DNA of 64,000 bases from Streptomyces mirabilis. Its GTDB lineage: Bacteria > Actinomycetota > Actinomycetes > Streptomycetales > Streptomycetaceae. Below, piece after piece: positions 30,430 to 38,938 of the stretch. The position numbers were made by a program, and so were the translations under genes. The first letter of the stretch is position 1. The number at the start of each line of letters is the position of its first letter. The stretch covers positions 6,138,001 to 6,202,000 of the forward strand of contig NZ_CP074102.1 of the NCBI RefSeq assembly GCF_018310535.1, read 5' to 3'. The notes beneath the pieces were generated by a model, which worked only from the letters and a program-made list of their open reading frames with translations, did not search any database and had not been told where the DNA came from.

Positions 30430-30846
30430 TCAGTACCAGTTGTGGGCCTGCCAGAAGTTCCAGGCGGCGGCCGGGCTGCCGTAGCGGGAGTTCATGTAGT
30501 CCAGCCCCCACTTGATCTGGGTGGCCGGGTTCGTCTTCCAGTCGGAACCGGCAGTCGACATCTTCGCGCCGGGCAGGGCCTGGACCAGGCCGTAGGCGCC
30601 GGAGGAGGAGTTCGTGGCGCTGGGGTTCCAGCCGCTCTCGTGCTCGACGATCTTGCTGAAGGCACTGAACTGCGCGGCGTCCGGGATCATCTTGTGCGCG
30701 ATCGCCTGGGCGGAGGAGGCCTGGCCGGTGGCGGCCTGAGCGGGGCTCGCGGCGAGGACCATGCCGGTGGCGGCGGCGGCCACGGCGGCGGTGGTGAGGA
30801 CCTTCTTCGGGGAAGCGGCGATGTTGCGGATGAAGGAGACGGACAC
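30430..30846 (-). CDS. secreted SLT/lysozyme-like transglycosylase
   Basis: Exported cell-wall hydrolase of 138 residues, related to small actinobacterial SLT-domain proteins and structurally to Rpf-type lysozyme-like folds. A signal peptide ends at ASPAQA (about residue 38). The SLT core has the catalytic region VEHESGWNPSATNSSSGAYGLVQ (67-89) with Glu70 as candidate catalytic acid, then KTNPATQIKWGLDYMNSRYGSPAAAWNFW, diagnostic for the family. The GTG at 30846 follows AGAGAGG. It has a ~270-bp upstream region with several hairpins, longer than needed for a promoter. Lytic resuscitation-type proteins are often under riboswitch control. Confidence 0.88.
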   Translation of the reverse strand: MSVSFIRNIAASPKKVLTTAAVAAAATGMVLAASPAQAATGQASSAQAIAHKMIPDAAQFSAFSKIVEHESGWNPSATNSSSGAYGLVQALPGAKMSTAGSDWKTNPATQIKWGLDYMNSRYGSPAAAWNFWQAHNWY

Positions 30847-31120
30847 GCGGAGAACCTCTCTTAGGAAACAGGGCGGTCGCGGTGCGCGTGACCACACGAC
30901 GTGTGGTGGGGGCGTACATCGGCGCCGCGGCCCGGGTGGGCTCGTGGCGCCTGGCGACTGCTCCAGAGAAACAGGCTCGGAGGGCGTCCGCAATGACCCC
31001 TTTTACTAGTGGTGGTCGCATCCGAGGGAAACGTCCCTTGTGTGACCTGCGTCTCAAACCCCAGGTCAGAGGGGTTGACGACGCGTCCATGCCACGCCTT
31101 TGGCGTTACTAGCCCGCTTC
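30847..31120 (-). other. hairpin-rich leader of the SLT gene, unassigned
   Basis: A gene-free stretch on the minus strand upstream of the SLT start. It contains GACCTG/CAGGTC (about 31040-31063), AGGGA/TCCCT (about 31024-31037) and CGCC/GGCG (about 31083-31095) hairpins and an AT-richer CTAGTAAAAGG. I see nothing that matches a named riboswitch. The following ~100 bp to 31220 hold nothing recognisable. Confidence 0.4.
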
Positions 31121-31220
31121 GTATGTGACGTGGGTCCTATGGGCTGCTTCACCCCGCGACTGGCAGAAGGTGTGCGGGCGGCTACGGGGCGCGTCCGAGT
31201 GGTGTGACCTGGGCCGCACG

Positions 31221-32042
31221 TCACCGGGGTTCGAAGGTGACCGGGGTCTCAAAGGCGGCCCGTCGCGTCGCCCTGCGCAGCGCCTTGAGGAGGGTCGCGC
31301 CGAGGGCGAGGGTCAGAACGACGGTGACGACGGCCCGGCCCAGGTCCCAGCCGAGGGAGGTGGCCAGGCAGTAGGCGAGGAAACGGGCCAGGTTGGCGGG
31401 CACGTCGGCGTGCGGGTCGAAGGCGACGTTCGAGGCCAGCGCGTCCATGAAGGGCCAGCCCGCCAGGTTCATGACCGTGCCGTAAGCGAACGCGGCGCAG
31501 AATCCGTACGCCGCGAGCAGGGCCAGTTCCCCGCGCCCGCGCAGCCGGTCGGGGCCCGGCAGCAGCCCGGCGCCCATCGTGAACCAGCCCATCGCGAGCA
31601 TCTGGAACGGCAGCCACGGACCCACCCCGCCCGTGAGCAGCGCGGAGGAGAACATGGTCACGGACCCGAGCACGAACCCGAACCCCGGTCCGAGCACCCG
31701 GCCGCTCAGCACCATCAGGAAGAACATCGGCTCGATCCCGGCCGTCCCGGCACCGATCGGCCGCAGCGCGGCGCCGGTCGCGGCCAGCACCCCGAGCATG
31801 GCCACCGCCTTCGGGCCGAGCCCGGACTCGGAGATCGTCGCCGTGACGACGGCGACGAGCATCACCAGCAGCCCCGCGAACAGCCAGGGCGCGTCCTGTG
31901 CGTGCGCGACGACCTGCGAGGTGGGGTCGGCGAAGAGCGGCCAGCCGAACCCGGCGACCCCGACGGCGCTCACGAGGCAGAGTGCGGCGAGGGAGCGGGG
32001 GCCGAGGCGGACGGCTCTGGTCCGGATCTCCGGTGTCGTCAT
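31221..32042 (-). CDS. ECF transporter S component (substrate-binding membrane subunit)
   Basis: Substrate-specificity subunit of an energy-coupling-factor vitamin/metal uptake system, 273 residues with about six to seven transmembrane helices. The central GFVLGSVTMFSSALLTGGVGPWLPFQMLAMGW is the ECF S-component signature as seen in HmpT/CbrT-like proteins, and RPIGAGTAGIEPMFFLMVL precedes it. The start at 32042 overlaps the ATPase stop by four bases (ATGA), so it is last in the operon. Because a cobalamin riboswitch heads the operon, cobalamin or cobinamide is the best guess at substrate. Confidence 0.87.
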   Translation of the reverse strand: MTTPEIRTRAVRLGPRSLAALCLVSAVGVAGFGWPLFADPTSQVVAHAQDAPWLFAGLLVMLVAVVTATISESGLGPKAVAMLGVLAATGAALRPIGAGTAGIEPMFFLMVLSGRVLGPGFGFVLGSVTMFSSALLTGGVGPWLPFQMLAMGWFTMGAGLLPGPDRLRGRGELALLAAYGFCAAFAYGTVMNLAGWPFMDALASNVAFDPHADVPANLARFLAYCLATSLGWDLGRAVVTVVLTLALGATLLKALRRATRRAAFETPVTFEPR

Positions 32043-33697
32043 GAGAGGGCCTCCCTGACCTGGGTGACCGTGAGCCATGGCTGTGGCGCGAGCACCTTCG
32101 TGACCTGGGGGGCGAAGGACGGGGAGGCGACGACCACCTCGGCCGTCGGACCGTCGGCGACGATCTCGCCGTCCGCGAGGACGACGACACGGTGCGCGAG
32201 CTCGGCGGCGAGTTCCACGTCGTGGGTGGCCAGGACGATCGCGTGACCCTCGGCGGCCAGGCCGCGCAGGACCGTGACCAGGCGGGCCTTCGCCGCGTAG
32301 TCCAGGCCGCGGGTCGGTTCGTCGAGGAGCAGGAGCGGGGGGCGGGCCGTCAGGACGACGGCCAGCGCGAGCGCCAGCCGCTGCCCCTCCGACAGGTCAC
32401 GGGGGTGGGTGGCGTCCCCGATGTCCGGCAGCAGCTCGGACACCAGGGCCCGGCAGGTGCCGGGCTCGGCCCCCGCGTCCTCGTCGGCCGCCGCGCACTC
32501 GGCGGCGACCGTGTCGGCGTACAGCAGGTCGCGCGGTTCCTGCGGTACGAGACCCACCCGGCGGACGAGGTCCCGTGGTGCCGTCCGGTACGGGACCGCG
32601 CCCCCGACCAGGACCGAACCGGCCGCCGGTTGGACCAGGCCGACCAGCGTGCCGAGGAGGGTGGACTTCCCGGCCCCGTTGCGGCCCATCAGGGCGATGA
32701 TCTCGCCGGGGGCGGTGGTGAGGTCGACGCGCCGGAGCGCCTCGACGCGGCCGTGGCGGACGGCGAGGGCTTCGATCGAGGCCGGGGCCGTCGCCCGCGG
32801 AGTTGTCGGCTGCGGAACGGTCGCCCGCGGAACTGTCGGCTGCGGAGTTGTCGTCTGCGGGGTCCTCGGCTTCGGGACGAGTTCCGCGAGCCGCTCCCGC
32901 AGGGCCCCCGCCCTGCGTCGTGCGTCGCGCACCGTGAGGGGGAGCGGGGACCAGTCGGCCAGCCGACCCAGGTCCACCACCGGCGGGTACACCGGGGAGA
33001 CGGCCATGATCTCGGACGGGGTGCCGAGGAGCGGCGCGGTGCCCGGGGACGGGAGCAGGGCGACCTGGTCGGCGTACTGGATGACGCGTTCGAGGCGGTG
33101 TTCGGCCATGAGGACGGTCGTGCCGAGGTCGTGGACGAGGCGTTGCAGGACGGCGAGGACCTCCTCGGCGGCGGCCGGGTCCAGGGCCGAGGTGGGCTCG
33201 TCGAGGACCAGGACCCGCGGGTGGGGGGTCAGGACCGAGCCGATGGCGACGCGCTGCTGCTGGCCGCCGGAGAGCGTGGCGATCGGGCGGTCGCGGAGGT
33301 CCGCCAGGCCCAGCAGGTCCAGGGTCTCCTCGACGCGGCGGCGCATCACGGCCGGTGCGAGTCCCAACGACTCCATGCAATAGGCGAGTTCGTCCTCGAC
33401 CGTGTCCGTCACGAAGTGGGACAGCGGATCCTGGCCCACCGTGCCGACCACGTCCGCGAGTTCGCGCGGTTTGTGGGTGCGGGTGTCCCGTCCGGCGACC
33501 GTGACCCGGCCGCGCAGGGTGCCGCCAGTGAAGTGCGGTACGAGACCGGAGACCGCGCCGAGCACGGTCGACTTGCCGACGCCGGAGGGCCCCACCAGCA
33601 GGACGAGTTCACCCTCCGGGACCTCGAAGTCCACGCCCTGGACGGTGGGTTCGACAGCTCCGTCGTACGTCACGGAGACATCCTCGAAGCGGATCAT
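32039..33697 (-). CDS. ECF transporter duplicated ATPase (EcfA1-A2 fusion)
   Basis: ABC ATPase of 552 residues with two nucleotide-binding domains in one chain. Domain 1 has Walker A GPSGVGKST (36-44), signature LSGGQQQR, Walker B VLVLDEPTSALDP and the H-loop MAEHRLERV. A Pro/Thr-rich linker follows, made of degenerate TTPQPTVPRATV repeats. Domain 2 has Walker A GRNGAGKST, signature LSEGQRLAL, Walker B LLLLDEPTRGLD and ATHDVELA. It energises the CbiQ/S-component pair. It overlaps CbiQ and the S component by ATGA at both ends, so the order is CbiQ, ATPase, S. Confidence 0.93.
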   Translation of the reverse strand: MIRFEDVSVTYDGAVEPTVQGVDFEVPEGELVLLVGPSGVGKSTVLGAVSGLVPHFTGGTLRGRVTVAGRDTRTHKPRELADVVGTVGQDPLSHFVTDTVEDELAYCMESLGLAPAVMRRRVEETLDLLGLADLRDRPIATLSGGQQQRVAIGSVLTPHPRVLVLDEPTSALDPAAAEEVLAVLQRLVHDLGTTVLMAEHRLERVIQYADQVALLPSPGTAPLLGTPSEIMAVSPVYPPVVDLGRLADWSPLPLTVRDARRRAGALRERLAELVPKPRTPQTTTPQPTVPRATVPQPTTPRATAPASIEALAVRHGRVEALRRVDLTTAPGEIIALMGRNGAGKSTLLGTLVGLVQPAAGSVLVGGAVPYRTAPRDLVRRVGLVPQEPRDLLYADTVAAECAAADEDAGAEPGTCRALVSELLPDIGDATHPRDLSEGQRLALALAVVLTARPPLLLLDEPTRGLDYAAKARLVTVLRGLAAEGHAIVLATHDVELAAELAHRVVVLADGEIVADGPTAEVVVASPSFAPQVTKVLAPQPWLTVTQVREALS

Positions 33698-34809
33698 GAG
33701 GGGTCCTTGGGGGTGGAGGCTTCCCGCGAGCGGGGTGTCGGGGCCACGAAGGCGGGGAGCAGGCCGAGCAGGATCGCCGCCGCCGGCCAGAGGGGCAGGG
33801 CGGGAGCGGTCAGCGGGAGGACGCCGGGGCTCAGGGCCGAGGCGTCGTACGTGGCGGAGACGATCAGTCCGGCGGCGACCGCGACTCCGGAGCTCGCCAC
33901 CAGCCAGGCCCGTACGCCCCACACGTCCGGTCGGTAGCGCGTGCGGACCGAGCGGCGCCCGCCCAGCCACAGCCCGCCGAGCGCCGCGGCCACTCCGGCG
34001 AGCAGCACGGGCAGGCCGTAGGTGCCGCCCTCGGCGGTCAGCACTCCGTACGTGCCCGCGCAGACGCCGAGCAGACCGCCCAGCGTCAAGGCGGTGGTCG
34101 TACGGCGGACGGCGGGCGGTACCTCGGCGGTGCGGCCGTAGCCGCGGGCGTCCATCGCCGCCGCGAGGGCGACCGAACGCTCCAACGCGCCCTCCAGGAC
34201 CGGGAGTCCGACGTGCAGCAGGCCGCGCAGCCCACGGTCGGGGCGGCCGCGCAGACGGCGGGCGGCGCGCAGTCTCCGGCCGTCCGCGATCAGGTTCGGC
34301 GCGAACGTCAGCGCGACGACCACCGCGACGCCCGCCTCGTACAGGGCGCCCGGGAGCGACTTCAGCAGCCGTGCCGGGTTCGCGAGGGCGTTCGCCGCGC
34401 CGACGCAGATGAGGAGCGTGGCCAGCTTCAGGCCGTCGTACAGCGCGAACAGCAGGCCCTCGGCGGTGACCCGGCCGCCGATACGGATGCCCTGGGCCCA
34501 GTGGGGGAGGGGGAGTTCGGGGAGGGTGACGAGGAGGTGGGTGCCGGGGATGGGGGAGCCGAGGAAGACGGCGAACGCCAGCCGGATGCCGAGGACGGCG
34601 ATGCCGAGTCTGACGAACGCGGTGTAGGAGCGGGCCCAGGGGGCGTCGGTCCGGCGGGCGGCCACCACATAGCCGGCCACGGCTATGAGGAGGGCGAGCA
34701 GGAGGGGGTTGGTGGTGCGGGAGGCGGCGGTTCCCAGGCCCAGGGCCCAGATCCACCAGGCTCCTGGGGGGAGGGCGTTGGAACGGTGTGCCTTCGGCGC
34801 GCGTGTCAT
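33694..34809 (-). CDS. ECF transporter transmembrane protein (CbiQ/EcfT)
   Basis: Scaffold membrane protein of the ECF transporter, 371 residues. Six to eight helices are present. A cytoplasmic loop between the helix bundles carries the AAARG-like coupling motif as AMDARGYGR, where the Ala-Arg-Gly motif docks on the ATPases, and a related ARRLRG segment precedes it. The sequence is longer at the C-terminus than EcfT of Firmicutes, with two extra helices and a basic tail. It is the third of five cotranscribed genes, overlapping the ATPase start by four bases. The start at 34809 lies 15 bases beyond the stop of the upstream SCO2322-type gene. Confidence 0.9.
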   Translation of the reverse strand: MTRAPKAHRSNALPPGAWWIWALGLGTAASRTTNPLLLALLIAVAGYVVAARRTDAPWARSYTAFVRLGIAVLGIRLAFAVFLGSPIPGTHLLVTLPELPLPHWAQGIRIGGRVTAEGLLFALYDGLKLATLLICVGAANALANPARLLKSLPGALYEAGVAVVVALTFAPNLIADGRRLRAARRLRGRPDRGLRGLLHVGLPVLEGALERSVALAAAMDARGYGRTAEVPPAVRRTTTALTLGGLLGVCAGTYGVLTAEGGTYGLPVLLAGVAAALGGLWLGGRRSVRTRYRPDVWGVRAWLVASSGVAVAAGLIVSATYDASALSPGVLPLTAPALPLWPAAAILLGLLPAFVAPTPRSREASTPKDPS

Positions 34810-34824
34810 CGTCGCTCGCCGTAC

Positions 34825-35496
34825 TCAGGGCCGGCGGCGGCGGGTCTGCCAGACTGCCGCCCCGCCGAGCGCGGCGACCGCGACGACTCCCGCGAGCAGG
34901 CCCAGCGACGGGCCGTGCCGGTCCGGCTCGGACTTGGCGTCGGCCTTGGCGTTGGCGTTGGCTTTCGCGGTGGCGGAAGGCGCGGTGTGTGACGTCGCGA
35001 CCTGGTCGCCGCAGCCCGTTCCGGGGTAGCCCGCGATGGCGCACAGGAGGGCGTTGGTGTCGTACCGGAGGGGCTTGGCGACCGTCGCGAGCGCCTCGGC
35101 CGTGGTCGCGTCGGCGGGGACGCGGGCACAGACCGTCCGCGGAGCGGGCGGCGTCTCGCCGCCCGGGGCGTCCTCGGTCGTGCCGGAGTCGATGACGAGG
35201 GCCACCCGCTTGTGGCCCGCCTGGGCGGGCGTCTTCGCGCAGATGGACGCGAAGTCGGCGTCGCCGCGCGGCTTGGAGGCGTCCTGCGAGTCCGCGCTCA
35301 CCGCGAAACGGAAGCCCTGCACGTCGCCGTCGGACGGCCGCGTGGTCGACGGGCCCTGCGTCGCGTACGTCCACTTCCCGCCGGTCAGGTCCCAGAACGA
35401 CCAGTAGCGGTAGCCGACGGCCTGGGCCTGTCCCGCGCCGCCGAGTACGAGCAGGAGCAGGGACAGGACCAGTGCGCACGTCCGACGGCGGCTCAC
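34825..35496 (-). CDS. SCO2322-family surface protein
   Basis: A 223-residue exported protein with an N-terminal signal (cleavage after AQA, about residue 25) and a C-terminal transmembrane anchor (LGLLAGVVAVAALGGAAVW) with a basic tail, leaving a globular domain outside. The domain starts YRYWSFWDLTGGKWTYATQGP and has GFRFAV plus a C-terminal two-cysteine region (ALLCAIAGYPGTGCG). It belongs to the SCO2322 family, known only by conservation in operons like this one. It overlaps the toroid gene by GTGA. A role in capturing the transported ligand at the surface is inferred from operon and topology. Confidence 0.8.
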   Translation of the reverse strand: MSRRRTCALVLSLLLLVLGGAGQAQAVGYRYWSFWDLTGGKWTYATQGPSTTRPSDGDVQGFRFAVSADSQDASKPRGDADFASICAKTPAQAGHKRVALVIDSGTTEDAPGGETPPAPRTVCARVPADATTAEALATVAKPLRYDTNALLCAIAGYPGTGCGDQVATSHTAPSATAKANANAKADAKSEPDRHGPSLGLLAGVVAVAALGGAAVWQTRRRRP

Positions 35497-36734
35497 GGCT
35501 GCTGCTTCTTGTTCCGGGCGCTGATCAGGAAGCCGATGCCGATGCCGCCGACGAGTCCGACGCCGATGATCCACCAGACGCTGACGCCGCTGTCGTCCTT
35601 CTTCTTCGCGGCTTCCGAGGCGGACGCGGACGCGGAGGCCGTGGGCTCGGCCGGGAGGGACGCGGGCGCGGGGCCGGTGGCGTTGAGCTGCTTGACGAGG
35701 TCCCGGCCGCCGAAGTCGCGCGGGTCGAACGTCGCCGCGTCGGCGGCGAGGACGAGTTGCGCGTACGCGGCGGGTCCGCTCTGCTCGGCCCACTGCGCGG
35801 AGTGGGCCTCCAGCCAGCGCATCGCGCCGGCCGCCTTGTCGCCGTGCCCGGCGGTGGCGAGCGCGACGACCGCGTCCGCCGTGTTGCCGTAGTCCGGCTG
35901 GTCCTTGGCGCCGGGCATCGTCGATGTGAGGTGCTGGTCCTTGGCGAGCGCCTTGACGAGGTACGCGGCACCGTTCCGGGCCGTCTGCTCGGCGCTGTCG
36001 GCGGTCGCGCAGGAGAGGGGGTCGGCCACGGGCTTCAGGGGTTCACCGGCGAGGCCCTTGCCCAGGGATCCGACCACGGCCGCCGCCGTCGCGTCCGCGT
36101 TGGCCGCGAGCTTGCCCTTCTTGTCCGGCTGGTAGGCGAACGCGCCCCCGTCGGCCCCACCGCACGGGATCGACAGCTTCGCGAGGGCGTCGTACGGCGA
36201 CTTGCCGTCCTTGGAGACGTCCGCCGGCTTCTTGCCCACCGCCGCCAGCGCCCCGATCACCACGGACGTGGAGTTCGCGTCGCTCGCGCCGCCCGCGGTG
36301 TAGCCCCAGCCGCCGTCCTTGTTCTGTACGGACTCCAGCCATGCGACGGCCTTGCCCGTCTCGCTGCCGTGGCCGCCGAGCGCGGCGAGGGCCTGCACGG
36401 CCGCCGAGGTGCTGTTGGTGTCGACCATCGTCTTGGCGTCGCACTTCGCCGACGCGTCGGCGCGGTACGCCGCGAACGCCCCGTTCGCGCACTGCTGCCC
36501 GGCCAGCCAGTCGACGGCCTTCGCCGCGGGCTTCACACCGACGGTGTGCTGGGCGAGCAGCGCGAGGGACTGCCGCCAGACACCGTCGTAGGTGGGGTCG
36601 GTGGTGCCGTAGAGGCCGGAGGGTATCGCCGGGGCGGCCGAAGGCGAGGCACCTTCGGCCACGGCGGCCGGGGCCAGGGCCGTACCGATCACTACGGTGG
36701 CGGCCAGTACCGCGGCGCTGCGGCGAACAATCAT
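35493..36734 (-). CDS. surface alpha/alpha-toroid (prenyltransferase/squalene-oxidase repeat) protein
   Basis: Exported 413-residue protein: signal peptide (to about residue 26, AVAEGAS), then repeats of the prenyltransferase/squalene-oxidase toroid (AAVQALAALGG, VAWLESVQNKDGGWGY, SVVIGALAAVG, AVVALATAGHG), a Ser/Ala-rich stalk, and a single C-terminal helix (WWIIGVGLVGGIGIGFLIS) with a basic tail. No DxDD or other cyclase acid motif is seen, so a terpene-cyclase role is unlikely. The same toroid fold forms the alpha-domain of transcobalamin and intrinsic factor. It is the first gene behind a cobalamin riboswitch and is coupled to the SCO2322-type gene. Confidence 0.83.
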   Translation of the reverse strand: MIVRRSAAVLAATVVIGTALAPAAVAEGASPSAAPAIPSGLYGTTDPTYDGVWRQSLALLAQHTVGVKPAAKAVDWLAGQQCANGAFAAYRADASAKCDAKTMVDTNSTSAAVQALAALGGHGSETGKAVAWLESVQNKDGGWGYTAGGASDANSTSVVIGALAAVGKKPADVSKDGKSPYDALAKLSIPCGGADGGAFAYQPDKKGKLAANADATAAAVVGSLGKGLAGEPLKPVADPLSCATADSAEQTARNGAAYLVKALAKDQHLTSTMPGAKDQPDYGNTADAVVALATAGHGDKAAGAMRWLEAHSAQWAEQSGPAAYAQLVLAADAATFDPRDFGGRDLVKQLNATGPAPASLPAEPTASASASASEAAKKKDDSGVSVWWIIGVGLVGGIGIGFLISARNKKQQP

Positions 36735-36839
36735 GACTCTCCCTGCGGAAGCCGGGCAGCACCGGGCGCAGGCTTGGCCCCGAGCGGCTCCGGCCCCGTA
36801 TCCCTCGACGGTGCCGGCCACCGACGGGCTGCCGGTGGC

Positions 36840-36968
36840 ACGAGCCGGTCACGTCCCGGACGAGGCGATCCGGCTTGCCACGCGTGCGGGTGGCTCACGG
36901 TTGCGGGTCAGCGCCGGAATTGCACCGGCTTCTCCGCGTACGGGTGTGATGACGACCTGCTTACTGTA
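36840..36968 (-). ncRNA. cobalamin riboswitch
   Basis: On the minus strand the leader shows the conserved core AAGCCGGTGCAATTCCGGCG (about 36911-36930 region), followed by CTGACCCGCAACCGTGAG, and the B12-box-like AAGCCGGATCGCC (36867-36879). These are the L5/J6 and B12-box elements of the adenosylcobalamin aptamer. The ~100 bp from here to 36735 are left for an expression platform. It would repress the five-gene ECF operon when B12 is plentiful. Confidence 0.9.
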
Positions 36969-36999
36969 CCGGCCCGTAGGAATCGCCTGAGGAGTGGCT

Positions 37000-37692
37000 G
37001 TGACGGTGGATAGGTTCGGCGGCATGCGGACGGGGAGACTGATCGGTTCGGGGCGTTCGGCGGATGTCTTCGAGGTGGAGGGGGAGCGGGGCTGGGTGGT
37101 GCGCCGGGACCGGGACGGGTGGGGGGACGCGGCGGCGGAGGCGGCGGTGATGGAGTACGTGCGGGGGCATGGGTATCCGGTGCCGGCCGTGCGGGCGGCG
37201 AGCCGGGCCGAGATGGTGATGGAACGGCTTTCCGGGCCGACCATGCTGGCGGCGTTCGGGGCGGGGGAGATCGGCGCGCGGGAGGGTGGTGGTGTGCTTG
37301 CCGGGCTGCTGCGCGCGCTGCACGCCGTGCCCGGTCGGGGCTCCGGTGACGCGGGCGTCCGCGTACTGCACCTGGATCTGCACCCGGACAACGTGATGCT
37401 CACCCCGGACGGCCCGAAGGTCATCGACTGGTCCAACGCCGAGGACGGGCCGCCCGGCCTGGACTGGGGCATGTCCGCCGTGATCCTCGCGCAGGTCGCC
37501 GTCGGCGCTGAGGTCCACGCGGAGCTGGCCCGCGAGACGCTGGTCGCGATGCTCGACGGGAACGCGGACCGGGTGACGTGGGAGGGGCTTGCGGAGGCGC
37601 GGGTGCGGCGGGCCGCCAATCCGACCATGAGCGCATGTGAGGTCCAACTCCTCGGGGATGCCGAGGAGTTGATCCGGGCGTTGCTTCACTGA
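37000..37692 (+). CDS. aminoglycoside phosphotransferase/choline-kinase-like protein
   Basis: Protein-kinase-like phosphotransferase of 230 residues (APH family), smaller than standard APH enzymes at ~260-300. The glycine loop is GRLIGSGRSADVF (12-24), the ATP lysine position is replaced by the basic VVRRDRD, the catalytic loop is HLDLHPDNVML (124-134), and the metal-binding motif is VIDWSNAEDGP (142-152). The substrate is unknown; resistance is not implied by sequence. GTG at 37000 is preferred to GTG at 36994, because GGAG lies five bases ahead of it. It is divergent from the B12 operon and overlaps the convergent serine hydrolase by seven bases. Confidence 0.82.
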   Translation: MTVDRFGGMRTGRLIGSGRSADVFEVEGERGWVVRRDRDGWGDAAAEAAVMEYVRGHGYPVPAVRAASRAEMVMERLSGPTMLAAFGAGEIGAREGGGVLAGLLRALHAVPGRGSGDAGVRVLHLDLHPDNVMLTPDGPKVIDWSNAEDGPPGLDWGMSAVILAQVAVGAEVHAELARETLVAMLDGNADRVTWEGLAEARVRRAANPTMSACEVQLLGDAEELIRALLH

Positions 37693-38876
37693 GTGGTGTG
37701 GCGCCAGAAGTCGCGCATCAGCGGGGTCGGCGTCGGGTTCTCCATGGCCACCTGGGTGAGGAGCAGGGTGACGGTGTCGGTGGCGGGGACGAGGTGGCCG
37801 GTGGTGCCGGTGCCGCCGGTCCAGCCGTAGCGGCCCGGGACGTTCCAGGGGTCGGTGGGCGCGATGTCGACCTGGGCGCCGTAACCCCAGCCCTGGCCCT
37901 CCATGAAGAGCGCGCCGATCTCACGCTGCGGCCGGGTGAGGTGGGTGGTGGTCATCTGCCGTACCGAGGCGCGGGAGAGGAGCCGGCGGCCCTCGGCCGT
38001 GGTGCCGCCCGCGAGGAGCAACCGGGCAAAGGCCAGCCAGTCGTCGGCGGTCGAGACGAGTCCACCCCCGCCGGAGGGGAACGGCGGCACGCGGCTCCAC
38101 TGACCGTCGGGCGCGTCGGCCAGTTCGAGACCATGGCCGTCGGGCGCGGTGCGGTAAGAGCTGGTGAAGCGGTCGCGCTTGGCGGCCGGTACCTCGAACG
38201 CCGTGTCGGTCATGCCGAGCGGCTCGAAGACCCGCTCGGCCAGGAACTCCGGCAGTGAACGGCCCGTGACCCGGGAGACCAGCGCGCCCTGGAGGTCGGA
38301 GCAGGTGCCGTACAGCCAGGCCTCGCCCGGCTGGTACAGCAGCGGGATCCGGGACAGGTCCGCCAGCCACGCGTCCGGCGCCGGGAAGCCCTGTGGATCG
38401 CGGCCGTCCTTCTGGACCTCGAACAGCGCCTGGACCTGCGGCAGCGTGAAGTCGGACGGGAAACCCCAGCCCGCCCGGGAGGAGAGCAGGTCGGAGACGG
38501 TGAGGGGACGGGCGGCCGGGACCACGTCCACGACCGGACTCGACGGGGTCCGTACGACCATCGGCTTCGCCAGCTCCGGGAGCCAGGTGTCGACCGGATC
38601 GTCCGACGCGATCTCCCCGTCCTCGATCAGCATCATCACCGCCGCCGCGGTGATCGGCTTGCTGATCGAGGCGATACGGAAGATCGAGTCCCTGGCCATC
38701 GGGGCGCTGCCCTCGACGTCGATGGTGCCGACGGCCCGTACCTCGACCGTGTCGCCGCGGGCCACCAGGCCCACGGCTCCCGGCACCTTGCCCTCGTCGA
38801 CGTACGCCTTCAGGAGGTCGTGCAGGCCGCTCGCCGACCTCGGGTTCGGGTCCGGCTTCGGCGACGGGTTCGGCAT
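37686..38876 (-). CDS. serine hydrolase of the beta-lactamase (class C / EstB) fold
   Basis: A 396-residue cytoplasmic-looking protein of the beta-lactamase/DD-peptidase-like esterase group. The nucleophile motif is SISK (70-73). The usual Y-x-N motif reads YGTC (in WLYGTCSD), and the C-terminal KTG-box region is represented by GWTGGTG-T. There is no signal peptide, so a beta-lactamase role in resistance is unlikely; EstB-like esterase or lactonase activity fits better. AGAAAGG precedes the ATG. It is convergent with the APH-like gene. Confidence 0.83.
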   Translation of the reverse strand: MPNPSPKPDPNPRSASGLHDLLKAYVDEGKVPGAVGLVARGDTVEVRAVGTIDVEGSAPMARDSIFRIASISKPITAAAVMMLIEDGEIASDDPVDTWLPELAKPMVVRTPSSPVVDVVPAARPLTVSDLLSSRAGWGFPSDFTLPQVQALFEVQKDGRDPQGFPAPDAWLADLSRIPLLYQPGEAWLYGTCSDLQGALVSRVTGRSLPEFLAERVFEPLGMTDTAFEVPAAKRDRFTSSYRTAPDGHGLELADAPDGQWSRVPPFPSGGGGLVSTADDWLAFARLLLAGGTTAEGRRLLSRASVRQMTTTHLTRPQREIGALFMEGQGWGYGAQVDIAPTDPWNVPGRYGWTGGTGTTGHLVPATDTVTLLLTQVAMENPTPTPLMRDFWRHTTQ

Positions 38877-38938
38877 CGGTTGGCCTTTCTGGGGGGGCTT
38901 CGGTATCTACGACTCCCGTCGCGTCGCGGAATCATCGG

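Noticed and set aside
30847..31120. A c-di-AMP (ydaO) riboswitch upstream of the SLT gene
   Set aside because: The expected conserved segments (GGGGUGAAUC and the CAGCUAACC-type end) are absent.
33698..35479. A long continuation upstream of the ECF ATPase start
   Set aside because: It is out-of-frame translation of the CbiQ and SCO2322-type genes; the conserved ATPase begins MIRFEDVSVTY at 33697 with an ATGA overlap.
37000..37692. An antibiotic-resistance phosphotransferase
   Set aside because: The family is recognised but it is short and lacks a conserved ATP lysine; resistance cannot be claimed from sequence.
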